Assembly: GCF_030285665.1 (NCBI RefSeq)
Contig: NZ_CP127295.1
Location: forward strand, 5,704,001 to 5,768,000
Direction: 5' to 3'
Length of the DNA stretch: 64,000 bases
Source: Amycolatopsis mongoliensis
Lineage (GTDB): Bacteria; Actinomycetota; Actinomycetes; Mycobacteriales; Pseudonocardiaceae
Below, piece after piece: positions 43,953-51,597 of this stretch. Position 1 is the first letter of the stretch. Each line of letters begins with the position of its first letter. The notes beneath the pieces were generated by a model. It searched no databases and was not told the origin of the DNA. It worked only from the letters and a program-made list of their open reading frames with translations. The translations under genes were made by a program, and so were the position numbers.

Positions 43953-44575
43953 TACCGCGCCTGTCCAAGGACCGCGTGGTGGTGGTGCTGGCGGCCGTCG
44001 TGGTCCTCGGCCTCCTGGCGTTCATCGGCCGCGGCAAGGTGTCGCTCGACACGACCACGCTCCTCGGTGGCGGGTGCACCCTGCCCGCCCGGATCACCGC
44101 GGTCCCCGGCAGCGCGGGCGCGGCCCCGGACGGCGGCGGGGTGCGGATCGCCGAACAGGCAGCGGGGGTCGCGGTGCTGGAGAACACCAGCGCCCAGGTC
44201 GCCCACCGGATCGCGGTGACCTCCGGCCCGCGGACGGTCGAGGTGCCGCTGCTCACCCCGGGAGAGCGGATCGGGGTCGTGCTCGACCGGCCCGTGCTCG
44301 GCCCGGTCACCTGGCTGACCCCGGAGTCGCTCGGCGGCTTCACCCCGGTGACCGCGACCGTCGTCCCCGGCGGAGTCCGCTACCACTCGGCGAACTGCCG
44401 GGCGCTGACCAGCCGCGGCGCGGCCGTCGTCCACCGCGACGCGACCGGCCGGATCACCGGCGGCGAGCAGCTGCCCGCGGCGAGCGTGTCGTGCGCGGTG
44501 GGGGAGAAGGAACTGCCGGCCGCCCTCGTTCCCGGCACCGAGGTCTACCCGTACTGCGCCCTCGGGCCGGAATGA
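43949..44575 (+). CDS. Hypothetical membrane-anchored extracytoplasmic protein, 208 aa
   Basis: Unknown function. A single N-terminal membrane anchor (RVVVVLAAVVVLGLLAFIG, residues 9-27) with no clear cleavage site is followed by a ~175-residue exported beta-rich domain with four cysteines (GGGCTLPAR, SANCRALTS, VSCAVGE, YPYCALGPE), which could form two disulfides outside. The GTG start overlaps the stop of the preceding gene. The co-translation with ctaB and the 132-aa protein suggests a role at the cell envelope, but nothing specific can be stated. There are 62 bp to helR. Confidence 0.72.
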   Translation: MIPRLSKDRVVVVLAAVVVLGLLAFIGRGKVSLDTTTLLGGGCTLPARITAVPGSAGAAPDGGGVRIAEQAAGVAVLENTSAQVAHRIAVTSGPRTVEVPLLTPGERIGVVLDRPVLGPVTWLTPESLGGFTPVTATVVPGGVRYHSANCRALTSRGAAVVHRDATGRITGGEQLPAASVSCAVGEKELPAALVPGTEVYPYCALGPE

Positions 44576-44637
44576 TCCCGCCGCCGGCGTCGTTACACTT
44601 GACCGGCTCTTTTCCTTGAGGCGAAAGCAGGATCCTC

Positions 44638-46881
44638 TTGTCCGTGTCCTCGGACGGCTTCACCGCCGAGCTCGCCCGCGAGCAGGCCTACGTCACCACC
44701 CTCTACGCGAAGCTCGACGCCGAACGCGTCGAGGCCCAGCGGCGCCTCGACGAAACCCTCCGCCAGACCGGCGGCACCCCGCAGGCCCGCACCGAGCGCG
44801 ACGTCGCCACCACCCTCTACACCGACCGCCTCGCCCAGCTCGGCTCCGTCGAACAGGGGCTGGCCTTCGGGCGGCTCGACTTCGTCCCCGGCAACGCCGA
44901 GGAGACCACCTACATCGGCCGGCTCGGGCTGTTCGACGAAGACGACGACTACCGGCCGCTGCTCGTCGACTGGCGGGCGCCCGTCGCGCGGCCCTTCTAC
45001 CTGGCCACCGCGGCGTCGCCCGAAGGCGTGCGCCGGCGGCGGCACCTGCGCTCGCTGACCCGCAAGGTGACCGGCTTCGACGACGAGATCCTCGACCTCA
45101 CCGCCGCCGACCATGGGCAGGACCTCGGGCTGGCCGGCGAGGCCGCGCTGCTGGCCGCGCTCGAACAGCGGCGCACCGGCGAGATGAGCGACATCGTCGC
45201 CACCATCCAGGCCGAGCAGGACCGCATCATCCGCGCCCCGCTGGGCGGCGTCATGGTCGTGCAGGGCGGCCCGGGCACCGGCAAGACCGCCGTCGCGCTG
45301 CACCGCGCGGCCTACTTGCTCTACACGCACCGCCAGCAGCTCACCACCCGCGGCGTGCTCGTCGTCGGGCCGAACAGCACGTTCCTGCGCTACATCGGGC
45401 AGGTGCTGCCGTCGCTCGGCGAGACCGGCGTGCTGCTCGCCACGATCGGCCAGCTCTACCCGGGCCTGGACGCCGACGGCGTCGAGTCGCGCGAGACCAC
45501 CGAGGTCAAGGGCCGGCTGGTGATGGCCGAGGTGCTCGCCAACGCCGTGCGCGACCGCCAGCGCGTGCCCGAGCCGGTCCTGGAGATCGAGTACGAGCAC
45601 GACGTCCTCAAGCTGGACCGCAAGACGTGCACCGACGCCCGGACCCGTGCCCGCCGCTCGCGGCGCCCGCACAACCCGGCGCGGCGCCTGTTCGTCTCCG
45701 ACGTCCTCGACGCGCTGACCCGCCAGGCCGCCCGGAAGCTGGGGGAGGACCTCCTCGACGGGCAGGACCTCCAGGACATCCGCGCCGAGCTGGCGGCGGA
45801 CGAGCAGGTCGCTGCCGCCATCGACTCGCTGTGGCCGGTGCTGACCCCGGAAGGCGTGCTCGACGACCTGTTCGCCGACCGCGAACGGCTGGCCAGCGCC
45901 GCCCGGAAGCTGCTCCCGGCGGAGGACCGCGCGCTGCTCGAGAGCGGCCGCGAAGCTCGCTGGACGCCGGCCGACGTGCCCCTGCTCGACGAGCTGGCCG
46001 AGCTGATCGGCGTCGACGACACCGAGGCCCGCGTCGAGCGCAAACGTCGTGAGCGCGAGGACCGCGCGTACGCCGAGGGCGTGCTCGACATCCTCGAACA
46101 GGACGAGGAGATCATCGACGAAGAGCTGCTGCGCGTCTCCGACGTCCTCGACGCCGAGCTGTTCGCCGAGCGCCAAGTGGCGCGCAGCGAGCTGACCGCC
46201 GCCCAGCGCGCCGCGCAGGACCGGACGTGGACGTTCGGGCACGTGATCGTCGACGAAGCGCAGGAGCTGTCGGCGATGGACTGGCGGCTGCTCATGCGCC
46301 GTTCGCCGAACCGGTCGATGACCCTGGTCGGGGACGTCGCGCAGACCGGCGCGGCCGGCGGCGCGCGGTCGTGGGGCGAGGCGCTCTCGCCGTACGTCGC
46401 GGACCGGTGGCGGCTCGAGCAGCTGACCGTCAACTACCGCACGCCCGCGGAGATCATGGCGATCGCGGCGCGCGTGCTCGCGGAGGTCGACCCGGCGTTG
46501 TCGGCGCCGTCTTCGGTGCGGGAGACCGGAGTGCCGCCGTGGTCGGCGCGGCCGGCGTCGCTCGCCGGGGAGCTGCCCGGGCTGGTGGCGCGCGAGCTGT
46601 CCGAAGTGGACGGTGGCACGGTGGCGGTCCTGGTGCCCGCCCCTCGGTTCGACGACGTGTCGTCGTGGCTTTCGGAGCACGACGAGCGGCTGAGCGTGCT
46701 GACGGTCGAGCGGGCGAAGGGCCTGGAGTTCGACTCGGTGGTGCTGGTCGCGCCGGACGAGGTCGTGGCGGGCTCGCCGCGCGGGCTCAACGACCTGTAC
46801 GTGGCCCTGACGCGCGCTACGCGGCGGCTCGGCGTGGTCGCCACGGGTGACGACGTCCCGGCACTCTCCGTGCTTGGCTAG
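44638..46881 (+). CDS. HelD/HelR-family RNA polymerase recycling ATPase
   Basis: 747-aa UvrD/Rep-like SF1 protein without a full DNA helicase layout, matching class II HelD/HelR: it binds RNA polymerase and frees stalled or rifampicin-bound enzyme. The N-terminal coiled-coil arm (EQAYVTTLYAKLDAERVEAQRRLDETL) and the DWRAPVARPFY segment are diagnostic; Walker A is VVQGGPGTGKTAVALHR (about residue 209), Walker B IVDEAQELSAMDWRLLMRR, then TLVGDVAQTGAAGGARSW, LTVNYRTPAEIM and a terminal TVERAKGLEFDSVV and YVALTRATRRL. The TTG start follows AGGA; GTG 44644 is possible. A TACACT -10 lies at 44594-44599. No rifamycin-associated element was recognised by eye upstream. Confidence 0.87.
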   Translation: MSVSSDGFTAELAREQAYVTTLYAKLDAERVEAQRRLDETLRQTGGTPQARTERDVATTLYTDRLAQLGSVEQGLAFGRLDFVPGNAEETTYIGRLGLFDEDDDYRPLLVDWRAPVARPFYLATAASPEGVRRRRHLRSLTRKVTGFDDEILDLTAADHGQDLGLAGEAALLAALEQRRTGEMSDIVATIQAEQDRIIRAPLGGVMVVQGGPGTGKTAVALHRAAYLLYTHRQQLTTRGVLVVGPNSTFLRYIGQVLPSLGETGVLLATIGQLYPGLDADGVESRETTEVKGRLVMAEVLANAVRDRQRVPEPVLEIEYEHDVLKLDRKTCTDARTRARRSRRPHNPARRLFVSDVLDALTRQAARKLGEDLLDGQDLQDIRAELAADEQVAAAIDSLWPVLTPEGVLDDLFADRERLASAARKLLPAEDRALLESGREARWTPADVPLLDELAELIGVDDTEARVERKRREREDRAYAEGVLDILEQDEEIIDEELLRVSDVLDAELFAERQVARSELTAAQRAAQDRTWTFGHVIVDEAQELSAMDWRLLMRRSPNRSMTLVGDVAQTGAAGGARSWGEALSPYVADRWRLEQLTVNYRTPAEIMAIAARVLAEVDPALSAPSSVRETGVPPWSARPASLAGELPGLVARELSEVDGGTVAVLVPAPRFDDVSSWLSEHDERLSVLTVERAKGLEFDSVVLVAPDEVVAGSPRGLNDLYVALTRATRRLGVVATGDDVPALSVLG

Positions 46882-46891
46882 GGTGCCCGGC

Positions 46892-47458
46892 ATGCAGAAG
46901 ATCGGGAAGATCGTGGTCGTCGCCGCGGCGGCGCTGTCGCTGGCCGCATGCGGGCAGGACGCCAAGACCCAGACGGCCGCCCCGGCGGGCCCGCCCGTCC
47001 CGTCGTCCGGCGCCGCCCAGGCGACCCAGAGCAAGGGCCGCGAGTGCACGGCGGACGACATCAAGACGACGGGGAAGTTCGGCGAGGTGCCGACGATCAC
47101 GATCCCCGACACCTGCGACCCGCCGAAGAAGCTGATCACCAAGGACCTGTCCGAGGGCACCGGCGACGGCGCCAAGGCGGGGCAGAAGCTGAAGATGAAC
47201 TACCTGCTGGTGACGTGGTCGGACAAGCAGAAGCTCGACAGCTCGTTCGACCGCGGCCAGACGTTCGACCTGAACCTCGGCGCGGGCGAGGTCATCCCGG
47301 GCTGGGACCAGGGCCTGGCGGGCATCAAGCAGGGCGGCCGCCGCCTGCTGATCATCCCGCCGGACCTCGCGTACGGCGAGGGCGGCCAGGGCATCAAGCC
47401 GAACGAGACGCTGGTCTTCGTGACGGACGCGGTCGCGGTCACCTCGGACAAGGGCTGA
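46892..47458 (+). CDS. FKBP-type peptidyl-prolyl isomerase lipoprotein
   Basis: 188-aa exported lipoprotein. The lipobox LSLAAC places the lipidated Cys near residue 20; a Pro/Ala/Gly linker follows, then the FKBP domain (about 75-185): KLKMNYLLVTW, the active-site loop SSFDRGQTFDLNLGAGEVIPGWDQGLAGIKQGGRRLLIIPPDLAYGEG and TLVFVTDAVAV. It probably speeds proline isomerisation in proteins outside the membrane. A TAGGGT -10 box (46879-46884, including the helR stop) ends 7 nt before the ATG, so this gene has its own leaderless promoter. It ends at a large palindrome shared with the convergent qor. Confidence 0.92.
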   Translation: MQKIGKIVVVAAAALSLAACGQDAKTQTAAPAGPPVPSSGAAQATQSKGRECTADDIKTTGKFGEVPTITIPDTCDPPKKLITKDLSEGTGDGAKAGQKLKMNYLLVTWSDKQKLDSSFDRGQTFDLNLGAGEVIPGWDQGLAGIKQGGRRLLIIPPDLAYGEGGQGIKPNETLVFVTDAVAVTSDKG

Positions 47459-47466
47459 GTCCAGGT

Positions 47467-47517
47467 CCGTGAATGGCACATCGAGGGACTTCAAGTCCCT
47501 CGATGTGCCATTCACGG
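47467..47517. terminator. 25-bp perfect palindromic terminator between FKBP gene and qor
   Basis: Arms at 47467-47491 and 47493-47517 are perfectly complementary with a single-base loop; each holds GTGAATGGCACATCGAGGGA. It fills the 62-bp gap between convergent genes, so it probably terminates both. Confidence 0.85.
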
Positions 47518-47520
47518 CGT

Positions 47521-48489
47521 TCAGGGGATGAGCAGGAGCTTGCCGGTCGTGCGGCGGCCCTGGAGGTCCTCGTGGGCCTTGCGGGCGTCGGCCAGCGGGT
47601 ACTTGCCGCCGATGCGGACGGTGAGGTCGCCCGCGACGATCGCGTCGAACAGCTCCTTCGACCGCCAGTCGATCTCCTCGCGGGTGCGCGTGTAGTGCGC
47701 CGACGTCGGGCGGGTCAGGTACAGCGAGCCGCCGGAGTTGAGGCGCTGCGGGTCGATCGGGGGCACCGGGCCGCTGGAGGCGCCGAACAGCGCCAGCAGG
47801 CCGCGGATCTTGAGGCTGGCGAGGCTGCCGTCGACGGTGTCCTTGCCGACGCCGTCGTACACCACGTCGACGCCCTCGCCGCCGGTCAGCTCGCGGGTGA
47901 TCTTGGCGAAGTCGTCGCGGTCGTAGCGGATCACCTCGTCGGCGCCGGCCTCGCGGGCGAGCTTCTCCTTCTCCTCGGTCGAGACCGTGCCGATGACCCG
48001 GGCGCCGCGCGCCTTCGCCAGCTGCACCAGCAGCAGGCCGACACCGCCGGCGGCCGCGTGCACCAGCACGTTGTGGCCGGGCTTGACCTCGAACGTCGAG
48101 GCGACCAGGTAGTGCGCCGTCATGCCCTGGAGCATGGTCGCGGCGGCGGTCTCCAGCGACACGGCTTCGGGCACCTTCACGGCGATCGACGCGGGGACGA
48201 GCTTGCGTGCCGCGTAGCTGCCGAGGGACCCTTGCCACGCGACGCGGTCGCCGGCTTCGAACCCGGTCCCGGGAGCGGCTTCGACGACCGTCCCGGCGCC
48301 TTCGAGGCCGAGCACGAACGGCAGGTCGATCGGGTAGATGCCCTGGCGCTGGTAGGTGTCGATGTAGTTGACGCCGGCCGCGGCGACGTCGACCAGCAGT
48401 TCGCCGGCCTCCGGGGCGCGGACGTCCACTTCGGCCGCTTCGAGCACTTCCGGGCCGCCGGTCTTCGTCACCTGCACTGCGGTGGGCAT
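47521..48489 (-). CDS. qor: NADPH:quinone oxidoreductase (zeta-crystallin type)
   Basis: 322-aa medium-chain dehydrogenase/reductase without zinc. GroES-like N-terminal half with AAGVNYIDTYQRQGIYPIDLPFVLGLEGAGTVV, Rossmann half with VLVHAAAGGVGLLLVQLAKARGARVIGTVSTEEK and the quinone-oxidoreductase block VVYDGVGKDTVDGSLASLKIRGLLALFG, ending YPLADARKAHEDLQGRRTTGKLLLIP. It reduces quinones by one-electron transfer with NADPH. An AGGAGGACGC ribosome site precedes the ATG. It is divergent from the small gene at 48582. Confidence 0.93.
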   Translation of the reverse strand: MPTAVQVTKTGGPEVLEAAEVDVRAPEAGELLVDVAAAGVNYIDTYQRQGIYPIDLPFVLGLEGAGTVVEAAPGTGFEAGDRVAWQGSLGSYAARKLVPASIAVKVPEAVSLETAAATMLQGMTAHYLVASTFEVKPGHNVLVHAAAGGVGLLLVQLAKARGARVIGTVSTEEKEKLAREAGADEVIRYDRDDFAKITRELTGGEGVDVVYDGVGKDTVDGSLASLKIRGLLALFGASSGPVPPIDPQRLNSGGSLYLTRPTSAHYTRTREEIDWRSKELFDAIVAGDLTVRIGGKYPLADARKAHEDLQGRRTTGKLLLIP

Positions 48490-48581
48490 GCGTCCTCCTC
48501 GGGTCGGGTTCTCCCAGGCACAACTATGGCCGACGCCACGCTGTTCCGCGTTCCGGCCGGTCTTTGGTTATCGTTCGGGAC

Positions 48582-48881
48582 GTGGAAACTTCCGAAGAGA
48601 CGGTGGCCCCTTCGTCCGCCCAGCTGACCGCGGCGCGCAAGTTCGTGAAGGCGCACGGCAAGCCGTCCCGCGCGGTGGTGGAGAACATCGGCCGGTCCGG
48701 GGCCCGCGTCGTGCTCGTGGGCGCGGACGGCGCTCTGGGCGACGTCGTAGTGCCGAGCGTCGCGACCGGCGAGGCGCTGGTCGAGGCGGTCGACGACCTC
48801 GAAGCGGCGACGTGGGACGCGGAGACGGTCAAGGCCGCGAAGATCGGCCCGGAGCACCGCCGCAAGATGGCCGGCCGGTGA
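48582..48881 (+). CDS. Hypothetical protein, 99 aa
   Basis: Small soluble acidic/basic alpha-beta protein of unknown function. The GTG at 48582 is chosen since a TATCGT -10 box at 48569-48574 lies 7 nt before it (leaderless), making the upstream GTG at 48564 unlikely. Sequence pattern: helix AQLTAARKFVKAHGKPSRAVVENI, strand ARVVLVGADGALGDVVVPS, helices to the end (EALVEAVDDLEAATWDAETVKAAKI). The GTGA overlap with the following ATP-grasp gene points to a two-gene unit. Confidence 0.78.
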   Translation: METSEETVAPSSAQLTAARKFVKAHGKPSRAVVENIGRSGARVVLVGADGALGDVVVPSVATGEALVEAVDDLEAATWDAETVKAAKIGPEHRRKMAGR

Positions 48882-49738
48882 GCCGCACCGCGATCCTGGT
48901 CGGCTGCGCGGAGCTCCCCTCGGGCGACGGCGACGACGACGCCGTGGTGCCCGCGTTGGAGTCGCTGGGTTTCTCGGTCTCCTGGGCGGCGTGGGATTCT
49001 CCGGCCGACTTCGAGTCGGCCGACGCGGTGATCCTGCGCGCGACGTGGGATTATCCGGCTCGGCGTGCCGAGTTCCTTTCCTGGTGCGAGTCGGTCCCGT
49101 CGCTCTACAACCCGGCGGACGTCGTCCGCTGGAACACGGACAAGTCGTACCTGGCGGAGCTCCTCGACGCGGGTCTGGCGGTGGTCCCGACCTCGCTGGT
49201 CTCGCCGGGTGAGGCGGCCCGCTTCCCTTCGTCGGACTTCGTGGTGAAGCCCTCGGTCGGCGCCGGCTCGCGCGGCGCGGCCCGCTTCGCGGCGGGCGCC
49301 GACGCGTCCGCGCACGTGGCCGCTTTGCACGCCGAGGGTCACACGGCGCTGATCCAGCCCCACCAGTCCAGTGTGGACACCTCGGGCGAGCTGGCCCTGG
49401 TGTACCTGGGCGGAATCTACTCGCACGCGTTCACCAAGGGCGCGATGCTGGGGTCCACAATGGACGACTCGGGGCTGTACCTGTCGGAGAAGCTGGCTTC
49501 GGCTTCGCCGCCCGCGGACGCGGTGGCGTTGGCGGAGGACGTCCTCGATGCGGCTTCGGCGTTGCTGGGGATCTTGCGGGCCGAGCTGTTGTACGCGCGG
49601 GTGGACCTGGTGCGTGGCGCGGACGGGAAGCCGCTGCTGCTGGAGCTGGAGCTGACGGAGCCGTCGCTGGGCTTTCGCCAGACGGACGCCACGGCGGCGA
49701 TGCGGTTCGCCTCGGCGGTGCGGCAGCAGCTGGCGTAG
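48878..49738 (+). CDS. ATP-grasp family protein
   Basis: 286-aa predicted ATP-dependent carboxylate-amine/thiol ligase. The N-terminal half has WDYPARRAEFLSWCESV and DVVRWNTDKSYLAELLDAG (typical pre-ATP-grasp region), then the lysine-bearing strand SSDFVVKPSVGAGSRGAARF, and the metal-binding end LYARVDLVRGADGKPLLLELELTEPSLGF. The pattern is closest to short RimK-like/DcsG-like proteins found in actinobacteria, whose substrates are mostly unknown. The final Glu-x-Asn-type motif is ELTEPS here, which occurs in that subgroup. It is translationally coupled to the 99-aa gene. Confidence 0.82.
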   Translation: MSRTAILVGCAELPSGDGDDDAVVPALESLGFSVSWAAWDSPADFESADAVILRATWDYPARRAEFLSWCESVPSLYNPADVVRWNTDKSYLAELLDAGLAVVPTSLVSPGEAARFPSSDFVVKPSVGAGSRGAARFAAGADASAHVAALHAEGHTALIQPHQSSVDTSGELALVYLGGIYSHAFTKGAMLGSTMDDSGLYLSEKLASASPPADAVALAEDVLDAASALLGILRAELLYARVDLVRGADGKPLLLELELTEPSLGFRQTDATAAMRFASAVRQQLA

Positions 49739-49930
49739 TCACCGGAACGCTCGCTGCACGACGGCGAGGGCGAGCGCGACGATTGCTCCGATCGTGGTCA
49801 CGGCTATCGAGCCGGTGATGAGGTAGAGCCCGCCGATCCCGGCCAAGCCCGCCTTGATCGTTTTCCTCATGCTCTGGGCATCGTTTCGGCCAACCGGGTT
49901 ACTTGCTTTGTCGATGGGCCTCTTCGCCAT
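49739..49930 (-). CDS. Small membrane protein, 63 aa, hypothetical
   Basis: Unknown function. The N-terminal half is basic and polar ([26 protein letters not shown]), followed by a hydrophobic stretch [25 protein letters not shown] long enough to cross the membrane once. AGGGG stands ahead of the ATG. Upstream on its strand are TTGACC (49967-49972) and a 17-nt spacer containing a perfect 14-bp palindrome, then CGATAC, so this short gene has a proper, operator-controlled promoter. It is convergent with the ATP-grasp gene, adjacent to its stop. Confidence 0.7.
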   Translation of the reverse strand: MAKRPIDKASNPVGRNDAQSMRKTIKAGLAGIGGLYLITGSIAVTTIGAIVALALAVVQRAFR

Positions 49931-49949
49931 TGTTCTACCCCTCCGTATC

Positions 49950-49963
49950 GTGTACTAGTACAC
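49950..49963. promoter_or_regulatory. 14-bp palindromic operator GTGTACTAGTACAC
   Basis: A perfect palindrome that sits between the -35-like TTGACC and the -10-like CGATAC of the 63-aa membrane protein gene (minus strand). Sites of the form TGTACTAGTACA are, from memory, bound by GntR-type regulators on actinomycete mobile elements. No GntR gene lies in the window. Confidence 0.6.
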
Positions 49964-50117
49964 CTTGGGTCAATGGTGGCCTCGGTGAGGGTCGCCGGGA
50001 ATGATCTTTTGTTCCCGATGGTGGTTTTTCGATGCCGGGTGGTTCTCGCCGCTCGTCTTGCCGTTGTCCCGGGTTTTCGATCATTGCCGGACGTCACAAC
50101 GGGGTGGAGGAGCTGTC

Positions 50118-51347
50118 GTGACCGTACAGCTGCACCAGGCATCCCTCGCGGACGAGGAAGCCGTTTCAGCAATCGGGTCCGCGTTGCGATGGCTGGCCAC
50201 CCGCACGAACGGGAAGCCGCTGCGGTTCCTCCGTCACGCCATCGAAGACCCGACGAGCGGGTCCGCGGTTGCGCTTGGAATTCTGGCCAAGCCGAGCGCT
50301 TCGCTGTCTGCGGCTGCGCCGGAAACGCGCGCGCTGGCAGTCTGGGGTCTCATCGTCGAAGAAGTCGGAAAGGTGGGATCCGGCTACGATTCGAGGCGGC
50401 GAAACGCCTTGCGAGCGGCGTTCCGACTCCCGCCGCCTCCTGGTTCGGACACAGCGTGGAAAGCCACTCTCGAAGATCGCTTCAAGCAGCTGTTGGCACT
50501 TCCGGGAGTCTTCGGTGATCCGCCACCCACGACGACCGCTCCCATGCACAAAGCCTGGAAACGGGCGATCGACCGCCTGGCGTTCTCGGTGGAGCAGCAG
50601 TTGGTGCTGCTCGAACTCGATGGTCGTGGCTGGCAAGACCGGGTGGCGATCGGCAAGACGGCCGCAAAGGAAGGTTCGCGAGTCCGATCGGGTGGCTGGT
50701 TAGACCGGATTCCCTGTCGGCGGCCCCCATCCCAGGGCGCCCAACCGGTGTTCATGGAGCGGATGCTCGTCCGGGTGGTCATGCGCCGGAAAACGGCGGT
50801 GAGCCGGATCACCGAGCGCGTCGTCACCGCCTGCGAGGATGGTGTCGAAGGCTATGACGTGCACGCGTTGACAGGGTGGACCGGTGACCTTGCCGACATC
50901 CCGGTGATCGCGATCTGGAACTGCCGGCTCATCACCGTTCCCGGTGTGTGTCCCGGTGACCCGGTCCTGGCCAGGTTGCGATTCCGGGAGAAGCTGCGCC
51001 GTGGGCAGTGGTACGGCTTCGTTTCCGAGGCGACGGACGATCGTCTGGATCAGGCGCGAGAGTGGATCAACGTCGACGTCGACCACCATGGTGTCGCAGC
51101 GGGTGAAACCGACCGGAACGGCGAGCCGGTCGCTGGGCTGACCATCCAGATCAGTTTCGACGAGGAATGCCTGCCGGAGGCTTGCTGGTGGTACGCGGAG
51201 CAGACCGATCACGAACGACTTCGGCGGCCGCCGGCCGGTGACCCGCACCTGCTGGCGATCGAAGACGGCTTCGTACAACACACTTTCGTGGAACCGTGCC
51301 ATCCGCGGGAGGAGTACGGGATTGTCTTCAGGTGGCCTCAGCTATGA
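50118..51347 (+). CDS. Hypothetical protein, 409 aa, with TTA codon
   Basis: Not recognised. The GTG at 50118 follows GGAGGAG; the frame is open upstream without coding sense. The N-terminal ~180 residues are helical (DEEAVSAIGSALRWLATRTNGKPLRFLRHAI, WGLIVEEVGKVGSGYDSRRRNALRAAFRL, AWKRAIDRLAFSVEQQLVLLEL). The C-terminal ~200 look beta-rich with repeated Trp/Tyr and acidic loops (HALTGWTGDLADIPVIAIW, RGQWYGFVSEATDD, WINVDVDHHGV, PHLLAIEDGFVQHTFVEPC). Composition is less GC-rich than the surroundings, and Leu195 is coded by the very rare TTA (50700-50702), so translation may depend on the bldA-type tRNA. Likely horizontally acquired. Confidence 0.7.
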   Translation: MTVQLHQASLADEEAVSAIGSALRWLATRTNGKPLRFLRHAIEDPTSGSAVALGILAKPSASLSAAAPETRALAVWGLIVEEVGKVGSGYDSRRRNALRAAFRLPPPPGSDTAWKATLEDRFKQLLALPGVFGDPPPTTTAPMHKAWKRAIDRLAFSVEQQLVLLELDGRGWQDRVAIGKTAAKEGSRVRSGGWLDRIPCRRPPSQGAQPVFMERMLVRVVMRRKTAVSRITERVVTACEDGVEGYDVHALTGWTGDLADIPVIAIWNCRLITVPGVCPGDPVLARLRFREKLRRGQWYGFVSEATDDRLDQAREWINVDVDHHGVAAGETDRNGEPVAGLTIQISFDEECLPEACWWYAEQTDHERLRRPPAGDPHLLAIEDGFVQHTFVEPCHPREEYGIVFRWPQL

Positions 51348-51442
51348 GGGTTGCCAACTTTCAGGATACTGGGCGACACCGGTTTGCTCGCGGAGGGCTA
51401 CCTCTAAGCAGTCAATACTACTAACGGTAGCTTCTCTTCACC

Positions 51443-51532
51443 ATGAGTGAAGGGAAGTTCTGCGCGATGTACAACGGTGGCGGAGGCAACGGCGGTGGCA
51501 GCGGCAACGGTGGGGGAAACACCGGCAACTAG
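51443..51532 (+). CDS. Possible 29-aa glycine/asparagine-rich peptide
   Basis: A short ORF starting ATG at 51443 with a leader-like MSEGKFCAMY followed by 19 residues made only of Gly, Asn, Ser and Thr. Against it: no clear ribosome site for the first ATG, and low complexity could be chance. For it: the ATG lies in the 5-nt loop of an 11-bp hairpin (51431-51441 with 51447-51457), a second in-frame ATG at 51467 has AAGGGAAG upstream, and a UUCG-loop hairpin follows the stop. Could be a small secreted or modified peptide, or non-coding. Confidence 0.3.
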   Translation: MSEGKFCAMYNGGGGNGGGSGNGGGNTGN

Positions 51533-51561
51533 CCTGTCCCTCTGTTCGCAAAGCAGGAAGG

Positions 51562-51584
51562 GAGCCACGCTTCGGCGTGGCCTC
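51562..51584 (+). terminator. Hairpin with TTCG loop
   Basis: CCACGC-TTCG-GCGTGG at 51565-51580, extended by G64-C81, gives a stable tetraloop hairpin. It lies 30 nt after the short peptide ORF and 14 nt before the 3' end of the convergent desaturase gene, so it may terminate from either side. Confidence 0.5.
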
Positions 51585-51597
51585 GCATTGACACCCG

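Noticed and set aside
49950..49963. Attachment site of an integrative element
   Set aside because: There is no tRNA gene, integrase or second copy of the sequence in the window. The position between -35 and -10 fits an operator better.
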